Part shown: in pieces, positions 1 to 7,858 of the stretch
Layout of the letters: each line of letters starts with the position of its first letter
How positions within the stretch are numbered: the first letter of the stretch is position 1
Source of the DNA: Porogramme epimiltina
Lineage: Eukaryota > Basidiomycota > Agaricomycetes > Polyporales > Polyporaceae
Assembly: GCA_900155495.1 (NCBI GenBank)
Contig: FTLJ01000275.1
Coordinates: forward strand, 1-13,642
Direction of reading: 5' to 3'
DNA: 13,642 nucleotides
The notes under the pieces: generated by a model
Databases searched by the model: none
What the model saw: the letters and a program-made list of their open reading frames with translations, nothing else
What the model was told of the DNA's origin: nothing
Translations under genes and position numbers: made by a program

Positions 1-747
1 CCGCCTTCGGGATCGTCGTACTGGGAGTACGCCGATCCTTACACTCTCTCTTCTCCCTCCAGTGATCCATGGACAGTCTATACTCCCGATCTAATCCAAC
101 ACAGGCGAAAGGTATACGTCCGCCGGGAACAACTCGCTGTTTTGCGCAAAGACGGTCTTGTGAAGATGAAAGAGTTCAGCATCCCGAAGGCTCCTCTCTT
201 TCACCGTTTTCGCGACGTAAACACGGGAAGAGAAGCGCTCGCGCCACACAACATATTATCGGCCATTCCACGCGATGTCCCTCTGGACGTCCGCCTCTCA
301 CGACCATCAATCACTCTTCTGCAAACCTCGCTTGGATACGTTGTGAGCCCTAAAGATGACGTAAACATCAGCATGGGCGCACGGAACCTCTCTCATCATC
401 AGTGGTCGAAAGGTCTCGTCATCTCCAAGGACAACATGGACAGAGTCCGTATTCACATAGGACGCTGTGGATGCGAATTCGGGCGGCAAAACGGTACACT
501 CGGCGTCATGGTGTCCTGTCTGGACGGTATCCCTCAGTACTACCCGTCGAAGTACGTTAACGAATATCATCCTCCGCAACATCCAATCCACGTTGGCTCG
601 TGGGACTTCGACTCGGCTCGCGGGGCATTCACGAGGACCTTTCCACTTCTATTCCCCTCAGATGATAAAATTTCCCTCCGGTTCTCCATAGAACGCTTCC
701 CTTCTGGCACTGGTATTCGTTTTACCATCGAGCCTCTGCTGTCTTGA
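1..747 (+). CDS. Unrecognised protein, C-terminal part, truncated by the window start
   Basis: Frame 1 is open from the first base to a TGA at 745-747, so at least 248 codons belong to this protein and its 5' end probably lies outside the window. The first in-frame ATG is at 166-168. The codons before it still read like protein (YWEYADPYT, then the basic stretch QHRRKVYVRREQL), so I do not take that ATG as the start. I see no transmembrane segment, signal peptide or catalytic motif that I can name. The C-terminal half is rich in aromatic and beta-prone residues (for example HVGSWDFDSARGAFTRTF and ISLRFSIERF), which suggests a beta-sheet fold. No intron is needed to keep the frame. I do not recognise the family and assign no function. 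Fairly sure it is coding, because the frame stays open for 248 codons. Confidence 0.55.
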   Translation, partial: PPSGSSYWEYADPYTLSSPSSDPWTVYTPDLIQHRRKVYVRREQLAVLRKDGLVKMKEFSIPKAPLFHRFRDVNTGREALAPHNILSAIPRDVPLDVRLSRPSITLLQTSLGYVVSPKDDVNISMGARNLSHHQWSKGLVISKDNMDRVRIHIGRCGCEFGRQNGTLGVMVSCLDGIPQYYPSKYVNEYHPPQHPIHVGSWDFDSARGAFTRTFPLLFPSDDKISLRFSIERFPSGTGIRFTIEPLLS

Positions 748-1630
748 TTGTCCCTCTCTTCAGTGAGTTCCATCGTTATTGGTCTATATTCGTGACTCTG
801 AAGGATAAGCGATCAGGCTTCAAATAAAGCTCGCATTCTCCGCTAGATGCACTGCACACTTCACGTCACCGTGTAAATCATTGCCACGGTGGCAGTGCCG
901 CTTCAGCCTGACACTGTCTCTAATTTCATTACTTGGTTCCTTGAGCGGCGATACGGGGCCGCACGCCAATCCGATTCCCTCTTTTCGCATTGATGATATC
1001 CGAGGTCCCAATGCGCGAGGATGGCGGGAGTGCCAGTGAGGCGAGTGTATTGGGCGAAAATGTCCGCAGGGGTGGGATCGAGGAGAATGAAAATGTCTAG
1101 AATTCTGGTCTCGGAGATCCAGTCGGCTGAGGACGTGAACTTGTCGGAACCACCGGACACCAAACCCCGAGCAATGAACCAGCTAGATCGACAGCGTTTA
1201 GACGGGACAGGGAGAATGGGAGATGTAAAGTGGCAAAGTACCTCTCAATACGTCCGCGTACATGCAAATAGTGAAGATGACCTCGGAATCATGCAAAAAC
1301 AACCACACACTCTGTGAAACAACCGAGTGAGCGAAGTGGAGAGGTAAGGAGGAAGTAGGAGGGCAGTGGCATACCTGCCAATATCATGAATAAGAGACCG
1401 CGCCGCCACCCTCGTGGGATTCTACGTCTGGCGCGGATTCCGAGAGGATTGCATGGGTGATTCCATGTTGACCAAGTTGTGGTCTAAATATTAGAACTGT
1501 GGACTACTTTGGCCACCTCCGGGAAGACTGGGGTTCTTGCACGATCTTTTGGCGATTCTGATCTGAGATTTTCGGGCGATCTGCTCTATGAGTATATCAC
1601 TCGGCACCCCCTCTTCCATCGATCTGAGTC
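748..1630. other. Intergenic stretch, no intact gene
   Basis: Between the stop of the first gene and the outer edge of the inverted-repeat arm I find no open frame with convincing coding character, apart from the short GH31 relic listed separately on the minus strand. The segment 1165-1630 shows no recognisable protein match, tRNA or repeat by eye. Confidence 0.5.
987..1121 (-). pseudogene. Relic of a glycoside hydrolase family 31 alpha-glucosidase
   Basis: Read on the minus strand, about 45 codons match the conserved block of fungal GH31 enzymes just before the catalytic barrel: WISE..ILD, then the signature PTPADIFAQYTRLTGTPA, then an H-W-x-L-GYHQC motif. In intact enzymes GYHQC is followed by RWNY and the rest of the catalytic domain. 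Here it is followed by EKRESDW and unrelated residues, and nothing upstream resembles the N-terminal part. The catalytic aspartates are therefore absent. Intact GH31 proteins are roughly 900 residues, so this is a small orphan piece of about one twentieth of the gene. The open frame around it (903-1163) extends beyond the homology by chance. The family call rests on remembered signature motifs and not on a search. Confidence 0.7.
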
Positions 1631-2047
1631 AGAGTTTCTCTGAGTATATGCAGATCTATTTTGACGATTAGACAAGTACAGAAGGGTAGAGTCGTGCATA
1701 AACAAACCAAAACACTAAAGAATGTGAGGGCGTTACCCCCCGCACATGCACGCGATATCCTAGACGAGACAAACAAGCAAATTATACACTTTTGTAAAGC
1801 AACTGAGTGCGGGAGAGGTAGAGTGATGCTATGAGGGGGGGAGTAGATAGCGTGAGTCAGAGACCAGTCGTGACGGAGCAGGAGGATGAAAGCGAGAAAG
1901 CAAAAGAGAAACGGGTCACCGCCTACCACAGACCCACGCCCACTCGTCCGCCAGCACCGTCCAGAGCACGACGAGCACAAGGCACATCCCGGCGTAACGC
2001 ACCACACTCAACAGTACACCGAGCACCCACAGCGCGCCCCGTCCCAG

Positions 2048-2773
2048 TCAAGCGCGGCGCGCGCCCTTGATCGCCTTAGGCGGCGGCGTCACCTGTTGGC
2101 TCTGGCTGAGCCGCGACGACCGCCGCGGGCCCCCCTCGTCCTCCTGGCCCTGTCGCCCCCGGCCCCTGCGCGTCACCGGGGGCGGCGCCGCAGCGACCGC
2201 GGATGCCTTCCGCGCCGCCGCAACTCCACGTCCACGACGCACCGCCCCGCCTGTGCCGCCCTCCCCGCTCAACGCGGCGGCCTTGCGCTTGTTCCCGCGC
2301 GACGGCCCCGCAACAGCCGCGGGCGGCACGTTCTCCTCGTCGCCCTCCTCCGCGCCACCCTCTGCGCCCTCGTCATCCTCGTCGTCCTCTGCCGCCTGCG
2401 CGAGGACAGACTCGGGGTCCTCCACCGCCGCCCACGCCCGCATCTCCTGCGTGGGCGACGGCAGGCCCTGCCCGCGCACCTTCGCACGCCGGATGACGTC
2501 AGACCGGCGCTGCAGCCGCGACGCGTGCTTCTTGACGCGCCGCCCGCCCTGCGCGCCGCTGCTCTCGTCCCCGTCCTCCTCCGAGTCCGACGGGGACGCC
2601 GGGGCGATGTAGGGTGGCGTCTGCCGGCCCGTCTCGGGAGGCTCGTCGTCGAGCTCGTCGAGCGCCATCCGGTCGTCTGCGAGGGACGCCATCGACGCGT
2701 CTGCGAGATCGATCGCGAGCCGGGAGCCGTTGGCGACCTGCTCTGGTTGTGCGGGAAGCGACACGGGGACCAT
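2048..2773 (-). other. Still-open tail exon of the decayed kinase copy
   Basis: This part of the last exon remains fully open for 241 codons against 237 in the intact copy. The only length difference is an in-frame 12-base expansion in the acidic run (GAEGGAEEGDEEN against GAEEGDEEN). Substitutions are few: V for A after PEQ, and L for R in ALDELDDE. The preservation is striking given the wreck upstream, but the non-coding 3' flank is equally well preserved, so recent sequence homogenisation explains it better than selection on the protein. Confidence 0.6.
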
Positions 2774-3659
2774 GGCGGACTGGCGGACGTGCTCGGGGTG
2801 CAGCCATGGGTGGAGGCGGGCGTCGGCGAGGGAGAGGCGGCGCGTCGGGTCGGGCTCGAGGAGGGCAGCGATGAAGTCCTCGCCTGTGGGGGTGAAGCGT
2901 TAGTATGCTATGCACGGCCCCATTTGGGGCGAACGAGAAAAGCGTACACCTGTCTACGTGAAGACAGGAGAAGCAGGGGGGAAGAGGCTTATTCGTGGGC
3001 GGTTTGTAATGGAGGGTAAGGCGTTGAAAGGGAGTTTACGAGGCTCTATCGAACTGGGGTGAAGGAAGCGGGAGTGGGCCGTGATGTGGAAGGGTGGAAG
3101 GACATGGGGGTGTGACTCACATTCTTCGCTCACGTTCTTCTCGCGCAGGTAGCCCCACTGGATGTGGCGCGATGCGATCCGCGCCTTCACGTCGCCGCCC
3201 TGCTCGTCTTCGAAAGGGTTGCAGTGTGCGAGCCTATGCCAAGCGATGCGTCAAGATATGGCGGCAGGGACAACAGCAAGGCTGAAACAAGGACGCACAT
3301 GCAGAACACAATAACACCGACGCTCCAGTTATCGACAATCTGGTCGTAGCCCTCGTTCGTCTGGGTGACAACCTCGGGAGCGAGGTAGGCTGGGGTACCG
3401 CACATCGTCTGGGCCGCTTGAGTTGAGCTTCGGCCTCGGAAGAGAGAGACGGCTGAGGGACGTACCCTAGACATGGTCATGCTATCGATGACCTTAGCAA
3501 AGCCGAAGTCGGCGATCTTGACTATAGTGAGGAGCACATTCTCGGGCTTCAAGTCACAATGACAGATACCCGCCTCGTGAACGTTGTCGAGCTCATGCTG
3601 TAGATCATAGAAGGTGTGGAGATCGCACTCATGGAAGTGGTGAGACGGCTGCTAAAAGG

Positions 3660-4080
3660 CAAAACTTGAAACGGTATTCGTGTCAGCCTCGAGCAACGAA
3701 AGGGTGGGAGCAGAAAAGAGAGAGAGAAGGTGATACGTAGGGAATGATAGTGGTAAAGCGGTTGCGACCGGTGGTAGAACGCAACGTGGGCGGTGCATGG
3801 GCAGACCCAATGATACATATATATGCCGAACTCGCGCCAGTTTTCTACCCGCGAGCAAAAGCGCAAGCTTCTCGCGGGCCCGACCTGCACAGTGGGCGAC
3901 GGTAGGGGGATACGCGTGACTCCAACCCCCACCCACAACGCTTCGGCGGTACTAGGAGCGCACCGTGAGCCCTCACGCGTACTGACCGTACTCCAGTACC
4001 CGTACGACGCGTGACGACGGCTTTCCCCTCATTACCGCACCCGCACGAGCAAATACCCGCACCAGAGACTCGATGGTGCT
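3660..4080 (-). other. Enlarged intron 3 of the decayed copy, with about 290 bp of extra sequence
   Basis: In the right arm, intron 3 is 178 bp (10281-10458). The equivalent space here runs from 4116 to about 3650, about 467 bp. The extra segment contains a perfect 8-bp inverted repeat CCCGCGAG/CTCGCGGG (3848-3855 and 3871-3878, 15-base loop). It also has three nearby ACGCGT sites within short similar contexts, around 3912, 3975 and 4009. I see no transposase, no clear terminal inverted repeats and no target-site duplication. It is either a small non-autonomous insertion or original sequence lost from the other arm; the sequence alone does not decide. Confidence 0.4.
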
Positions 4081-5022
4081 GCTATTTGAGTAGGAAGAAG
4101 AGATAGTGGCACTCACGATAATCTTCAACGCCCCCGTTGGCAGTCTGATGGACAGAGGTCCCGAACGCGATCTCATTACCGTCGCGCAAAAGCTCAGACT
4201 TGCCATTTCCTATTTTCACCCCGTTGATCTTAAGAGAGGGCATGGAGAACGACTAGAGGAACATATACTCACGAAGGCCCCGTTGCTCGATCTGTCTAAG
4301 ACAGTCACCGCAGATCTGTTCGATACATCCTCGTCCCAAGTGATAGTGGCGTGAAAGTTGCCTACAACACGTAGCACACGTCGTGCGAGTGGTCAGACGC
4401 GTCGAGGAGTACGTCTTGATATGTGCAACTCACTGATCTTCATGGCCGGGGGGATGATGTCGTTCCTCCTTGTCGCGGCCGATGTTGTATGTAGACTTGC
4501 CCTTGACGAGATCGAGGCGGTGGAGGACGGTGCTGCAAGGTACGAGGAAGCTCCAAACTTGATCTGGAGGTATTGAGTCAGGCTGGGATGTCCCTCGGCA
4601 GGACCAGGTTTGTTAGGTAGGCTTGAAGTCATCGGTGAGCATTGGGTCGTCTTCGGCTTGCATGAGGGCTTGCATGGCGGCCAGCGGTAGCGGGGGGCGT
4701 GGCTTGAGGAGGCGTTGGTCGACGAAGGAAGGGGGTGATGCGGAGGGGCGGAGACGCGTATTTGGATGGGTGAAGGGGCTGAGAGGCCATTCAAGGCGAG
4801 CCAAAGTCTCGAGACCGCGTCCTAGGCCTCATGCATGATGCCTCAGAGAGTGCGCGTCGGAGTGAGCACGTCGTGGAAGACGACAAGGAAGGTGTGGTCG
4901 GCGTCTGAACAGCGCGGCCCGACGCGAGGGCGGAACAAGTCACTAGTGCTGCTGGTCCTTGGACGAACAGGTGCGCCGTGCGGGCCGCGAGCAAGTCAGA
5001 TCTCCTCGTCGTCCCCTCCACG

Positions 5023-5310
5023 GACCACGGGACCGTGCACGGCCAGCGTCTCTGCGCGCGTAGGAGTCCTATACACCACACACCTCGCCATATTCCTCAC
5101 CCCCCCTCCCTGTACGGGTGATCTTGCCACAAACGATGCAAACCGTAGTAAGTGCAGAGCTCCCTGCAAGTCGAGTAGCTTTGAGAAAAGTCGTACATCA
5201 CGCAGTGGTCTCAGAGTCCCATCGTGAAACAAGGAGATCAAAGACAAAACCCACCACCACTGCCGTACGTGCTCCTTTGCATACAGTTACTATCCTGTCC
5301 GGCTTAGTGA
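5023..5310. other. Unique spacer between the left arm and the F-box gene
   Basis: This segment lies upstream of both the decayed kinase copy (minus) and the F-box gene (plus), so it would be the divergent promoter region. It contains one possible first exon for the F-box gene: ATG at 5136-5138, 43 codons, then a GTACGT donor at 5265. No other coding signal is visible. Confidence 0.35.
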
Positions 5311-7080
5311 TCGGCACTGGCAACTAGAGGCGTTTCTTCTGAATCCCCCCCTACACATCTATCCCGAGCCGCTCAGAATCAATGGATCCAACTTGTCGCC
5401 CAGATTTCAACCCAGACTACTGCAGCACCGGAAAAACGAGCGCAATTGAAAGCGTTGTGGAACTCCTCTCTCCCCATCAATCGCATTCCTACCGAACTCT
5501 TGGTCTTCATCTTCATCCTATCTACCGATCCTGGAGCCTATGAGCCCAACCTTGGTCTCCTGGATGGGCGCTGCACCATCCCGCGCATCTGCCGCTATTG
5601 GTATGACCTCGCGCGTTCTACTCCGTCATTATGGCGGACCGTAGATACGGGGAAGGGACGAACGAGACGCAAATATATGACACACTGCCTCAACAGCTCA
5701 GCCGCTGCCCCCCTCCACGTCTACATCCGCGCGTCCCAGTTTTGCGAAGCTGATCTCGCATTGCTTCTCCCTCATGTTAGTCGAATCGAAGTGCTCCAGA
5801 TCTCAATTATCTGGGCGCCTAGGCTCATGCCCTTCCTCTCAAGCAAGTTCCCGGTTCTGAAGAGACTTGAACTCCTCGATACGGATACCAGCGACGAGTT
5901 GCACCTGTCAGCGGAGCACTTCCCTTCCCTCCAATCTTTGGAGATTACAGGCGATACGAGAGTGCCGAAGGACCCACAAATATACGCGTCACTGCACACT
6001 CTGAAGCTTAGCTACGGCCCCGCTGACCTGTCGCTTAGCGAGTTCTTTGACCTCCTCTCCACGAGTTTTAACCTCAAAAAGCTTTTCCTCTTCAACTTTC
6101 TCGGCTTTCTCGTCCAAGATTGCCCCACTACCTCGACCGCTTCCCGCCCGCGAACCGTGTTTCAGCGCATGAAGTCGTTGTATCTGTACGATATTTGCTA
6201 CGACAACATCTCACCCTTTGTTGCGAGATTTGCCTGTCCTCCATCCGCGTGTGTCGAGATTGTCCGCCACTTCGGTGAAGAACACACCGGACCCGATAAC
6301 ATTATCCGCACTCTCACCAAGGCCCTTCCTTCCGACCTTCTCTCCTCGTTCTCTTCGATATCGCGCGTGCAGCACCTCTATTTGCATTGCACATGGACGA
6401 TCGACCCGGATGATCACTTCGATTTCACTGTATCCGGCCGCGACGCAGGCGGTCTCGAAGTGGCAAAGCTCCAGTTCAAACTCGAACCGGAGGCAGACCC
6501 CCTCTCATGTGAGAACCCCCTCAACGACCAAGTCGTCTTCATGCGTACCGCGTTCCGCGGCGCGCCCCTCACACATCTAACGATCGCCGCCGACGATGCG
6601 CTCAACGAATCGGTCACGGTCGAGTTGGAAGAGTGGCCGAACATATGGAAGACGTTTCCCGCTCTGGAGAGCCTGCATCTCCAAGGATGGTCCGTGGCCA
6701 ATCACCTTTGGGACGTTCTCAGACCGGAGCCAGACACGCCTGTACTATGTCCGCAGCTGCGGTCGATTCACCTGCTGGAGGGCCCATGGCCAACCGTTGG
6801 CCCGGAGATCGCGGATGCGCACCAGTTCTTGAACAGGATGGTTGATGCCCTCCGGGCGCGTGCGGCGAGGGGCGTGTACCTGGGGAAGCTCGATCTAGAG
6901 GTTAGCAAGGGAATCGACATGGACCATAGGCTGGTCATCCATACCGAGCTTCGGAACACGCACCTTTCAACGCTGAGAACGCTGGTTGGAGAAGTGACAT
7001 ATAAGCTGCATGGCATGGACTTTGACGATGAGCGTGAGCACTTGGGTCGTCCTTCGAATCCTTTCCCGTTGTGGAGCTGA
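5311..7080 (+). CDS. F-box domain protein with an LRR-like C-terminal region
   Basis: F-box proteins recruit substrates to SCF ubiquitin ligases through Skp1. This is a long uninterrupted frame ending with TGA at 7078-7080. The F-box starts near 5470 with LPINRIPTELLVFIFIL, followed by a conserved IPRICRYWYDLARSTPSLWRTV helix pair, the usual arrangement in the large Agaricomycete F-box family. Downstream there are repeated leucine-rich segments (LRTL-like: LQSLEI, LHTLKLSY, LKKLFLF, LESLHLQGW, LRSIHLL), consistent with irregular leucine-rich repeats that would bind a substrate. The start is unresolved. The frame is open back to a TGA at 5308-5310, but no in-frame ATG precedes the F-box, so an upstream exon is likely. 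One model that keeps phase is an exon at 5136-5264, an intron at 5265-5376 (GTACGT to CTCAG) and a second exon from 5377. I hold it loosely. The coordinates given cover the open frame. Substrate unknown. It is the only intact gene in the spacer between the two kinase copies. Confidence 0.8.
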   Translation, partial: SALATRGVSSESPPTHLSRAAQNQWIQLVAQISTQTTAAPEKRAQLKALWNSSLPINRIPTELLVFIFILSTDPGAYEPNLGLLDGRCTIPRICRYWYDLARSTPSLWRTVDTGKGRTRRKYMTHCLNSSAAAPLHVYIRASQFCEADLALLLPHVSRIEVLQISIIWAPRLMPFLSSKFPVLKRLELLDTDTSDELHLSAEHFPSLQSLEITGDTRVPKDPQIYASLHTLKLSYGPADLSLSEFFDLLSTSFNLKKLFLFNFLGFLVQDCPTTSTASRPRTVFQRMKSLYLYDICYDNISPFVARFACPPSACVEIVRHFGEEHTGPDNIIRTLTKALPSDLLSSFSSISRVQHLYLHCTWTIDPDDHFDFTVSGRDAGGLEVAKLQFKLEPEADPLSCENPLNDQVVFMRTAFRGAPLTHLTIAADDALNESVTVELEEWPNIWKTFPALESLHLQGWSVANHLWDVLRPEPDTPVLCPQLRSIHLLEGPWPTVGPEIADAHQFLNRMVDALRARAARGVYLGKLDLEVSKGIDMDHRLVIHTELRNTHLSTLRTLVGEVTYKLHGMDFDDEREHLGRPSNPFPLWS

Positions 7081-7283
7081 CGCAGGACACTCCGATAGCG
7101 TATTAAAAGTCAACATGACGACATAGCTCAGCGAAGAGGGCGCTAAGGTCCCAACCGACTTGTTTCATCCCTGACGAGGTTACTGCATGCTCTCATCCAC
7201 CAGTTCCGATTCTACGCAGTGAATCGGATTTACAATTTACAATGGAGGAAGCGTGGATTACATAACGGATTGCTTAGTCATTT

Positions 7284-7562
7284 GCGGCCACCATCATTGA
7301 TGGGTTGATTCTATTGGTTCAAGAGCTGCTTTCCCTTTTCGGCTCCCCTTGGAATGAGGCTCCCGCTCCATGGCTTAAGTAATACGGGCCACCGTTCTGT
7401 GCGCTCATTGGTCGAGCCCTTGTTTTCCCTTTGGGGCTCCCGTTGGAATGAGGCCCTCGCTCCTCGTCTTAAGTAATACGGGCCACCGTTCTGTCTGGTC
7501 ATTGGTCGAGCATGCCTTGGTCTCCCTTTTTTGGGCTCCCCTTGAATTGAGCTCTTGCTCCT
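7284..7562. repeat. Short tandem repeat, units of 94 and 99 bp
   Basis: Two full units begin at GGCTCCC (7341 and 7435), with a third cut off after 7534-7562 and a degraded partial unit before the first (from about 7284). Each unit contains the conserved strings TTGGAATGAGGC, TTAAGTAATACGGGCCACCGTTCTG and CATTGGTCGAGC (positions 7376-7400 and 7471-7495 for the middle string). Period lengths of 94 and 99 bp are not a common multiple of three. The similar minus-strand readings (TERWPVLLK twice) fall in different frames, so this is not evidence of a repeat protein. It immediately precedes the chimeric relic. Confidence 0.75.
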
Positions 7563-7635
7563 TCGCTCGTTCTATCTGTTCTTGTTTGTAACTTGTTTGG
7601 TCGCAAGTGGCCTGCGATCCCGGACCCATACCCGT

Positions 7636-7858
7636 TCGTGCCATTCGAGGCGCCACCGTTCAGGCTTAAGAGCTGCGGGCCCGGTTGGTCGTGAAGGCGT
7701 CGGACATCGTCCTCACGCCCGACGTGTACGCGAGTACGCGGGCGGGGCGGGGCATTTCGAAGGGATCCTGAACGAGCGGATCATCGCGACGGGCTTGTAC
7801 TACTACGTGAGCTCGAATATCACCGAGTCGCGGCTCGCGTTCCGCACGTCGACCTCGA
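7636..7858 (+). pseudogene. Fragment of a DUF4246-family gene
   Basis: The translation gives LRGATVQA, a stop, then ELRARLVVKASDIVLTPD in one frame. After a frame change near 7725-7735 it gives EYAGGAGHFEGILNERI and IATGLYYYVSSNITESRLAFR. This order (RG.TVQ..VK..DI.LTP, then the H.EG..NERI.ATG.YY block, then NITES.L.FR) is the conserved core of fungal DUF4246 proteins, whose biochemical role I do not know. Only about 70 of the expected several hundred residues are present. The in-frame stop and frameshift show that it is dead. It runs directly into the aminotransferase fragment after STSIG. Identification is from remembered family signatures. Confidence 0.75.

Larger units (their letters stand above)
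2048..4675 (-). pseudogene. Decayed copy of the Chk2/Rad53-type checkpoint kinase gene
   Basis: This is the minus-strand duplicate of the gene at 9706-12584. The start ATG (4675-4673), first splice site (exon 1 ends at 4435), exon 2 (4361-4273, 89 bp) and exon 3 (4228-4117, 112 bp) are all retained with identical lengths. The copy is broken in several places. A TAA at 4615-4613 falls on the first glutamine of the SQ/TQ cluster. Eight bases are missing near 4466-4469, shifting the FHA frame. The conserved NGTF became NGAF. The CAG acceptor of intron 3 is lost. Near 3583-3592 the reading jumps from the glycine-loop start (ELD for ELG) straight to VHE before the catalytic loop, so the ATP-binding loop, catalytic lysine and alpha-C glutamate are gone. 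The catalytic loop reads HCDLKPEN instead of HRDLKPEN (codons 3561-3553). From there the C-lobe (DFG, APE, splice sites, last exon 2048 upward) stays open, so a C-lobe plus tail fragment could still be translated. Activity as a kinase is very unlikely. Confidence 0.85.
1631..5022 (-). repeat. Left arm of the large inverted duplication
   Basis: The reverse complement of this segment aligns colinearly with 9253-13015, including exons, introns, 5' flank and 3' flank of the kinase gene. The outer end is where matching fades near a shared GAAACTCT stretch (around 1631-1638 here, about 13004-13011 in the other arm). The inner end is where the shared GTGGAGGGGACGA block stops (about 5022). By eye the outer 3' flank and last exon agree at about 96 percent, while FHA exon 2 agrees at only about 83 percent. 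This arm has a deletion of about 510 bp inside the kinase, about 125 bp less 5' flank, and about 290 bp more in intron 3. Edges are uncertain by a few tens of bases. Confidence 0.9.

Noticed and set aside
1597..2007. Minus-strand frame of 136 codons matching a plus-strand frame at 12713-13003
   Set aside because: The match reflects DNA identity of the two arms. It is pyrimidine-rich 3' flank, starts and lengths differ between copies, and no family motif is seen.
1886..3019. Long plus-strand frame of 377 codons, rich in Arg and Pro
   Set aside because: It lies antisense to the kinase tail exon and its intron; GC-rich coding sequence keeps opposite frames open. The shadow in the right arm is broken into different lengths, and composition is simple.
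3094..3285. Frames inside intron 9 and neighbouring exons of the left copy
   Set aside because: They are reverse-strand shadows of kinase exons and of the conserved intron; mirror frames appear at 11298-11552 in the right arm.
7405..7656. Minus-strand frame with repeated TERWPVLLK motif, as if a repeat protein
   Set aside because: The two copies of the motif fall in different frames because one repeat unit is 94 bp, so they do not form one protein.
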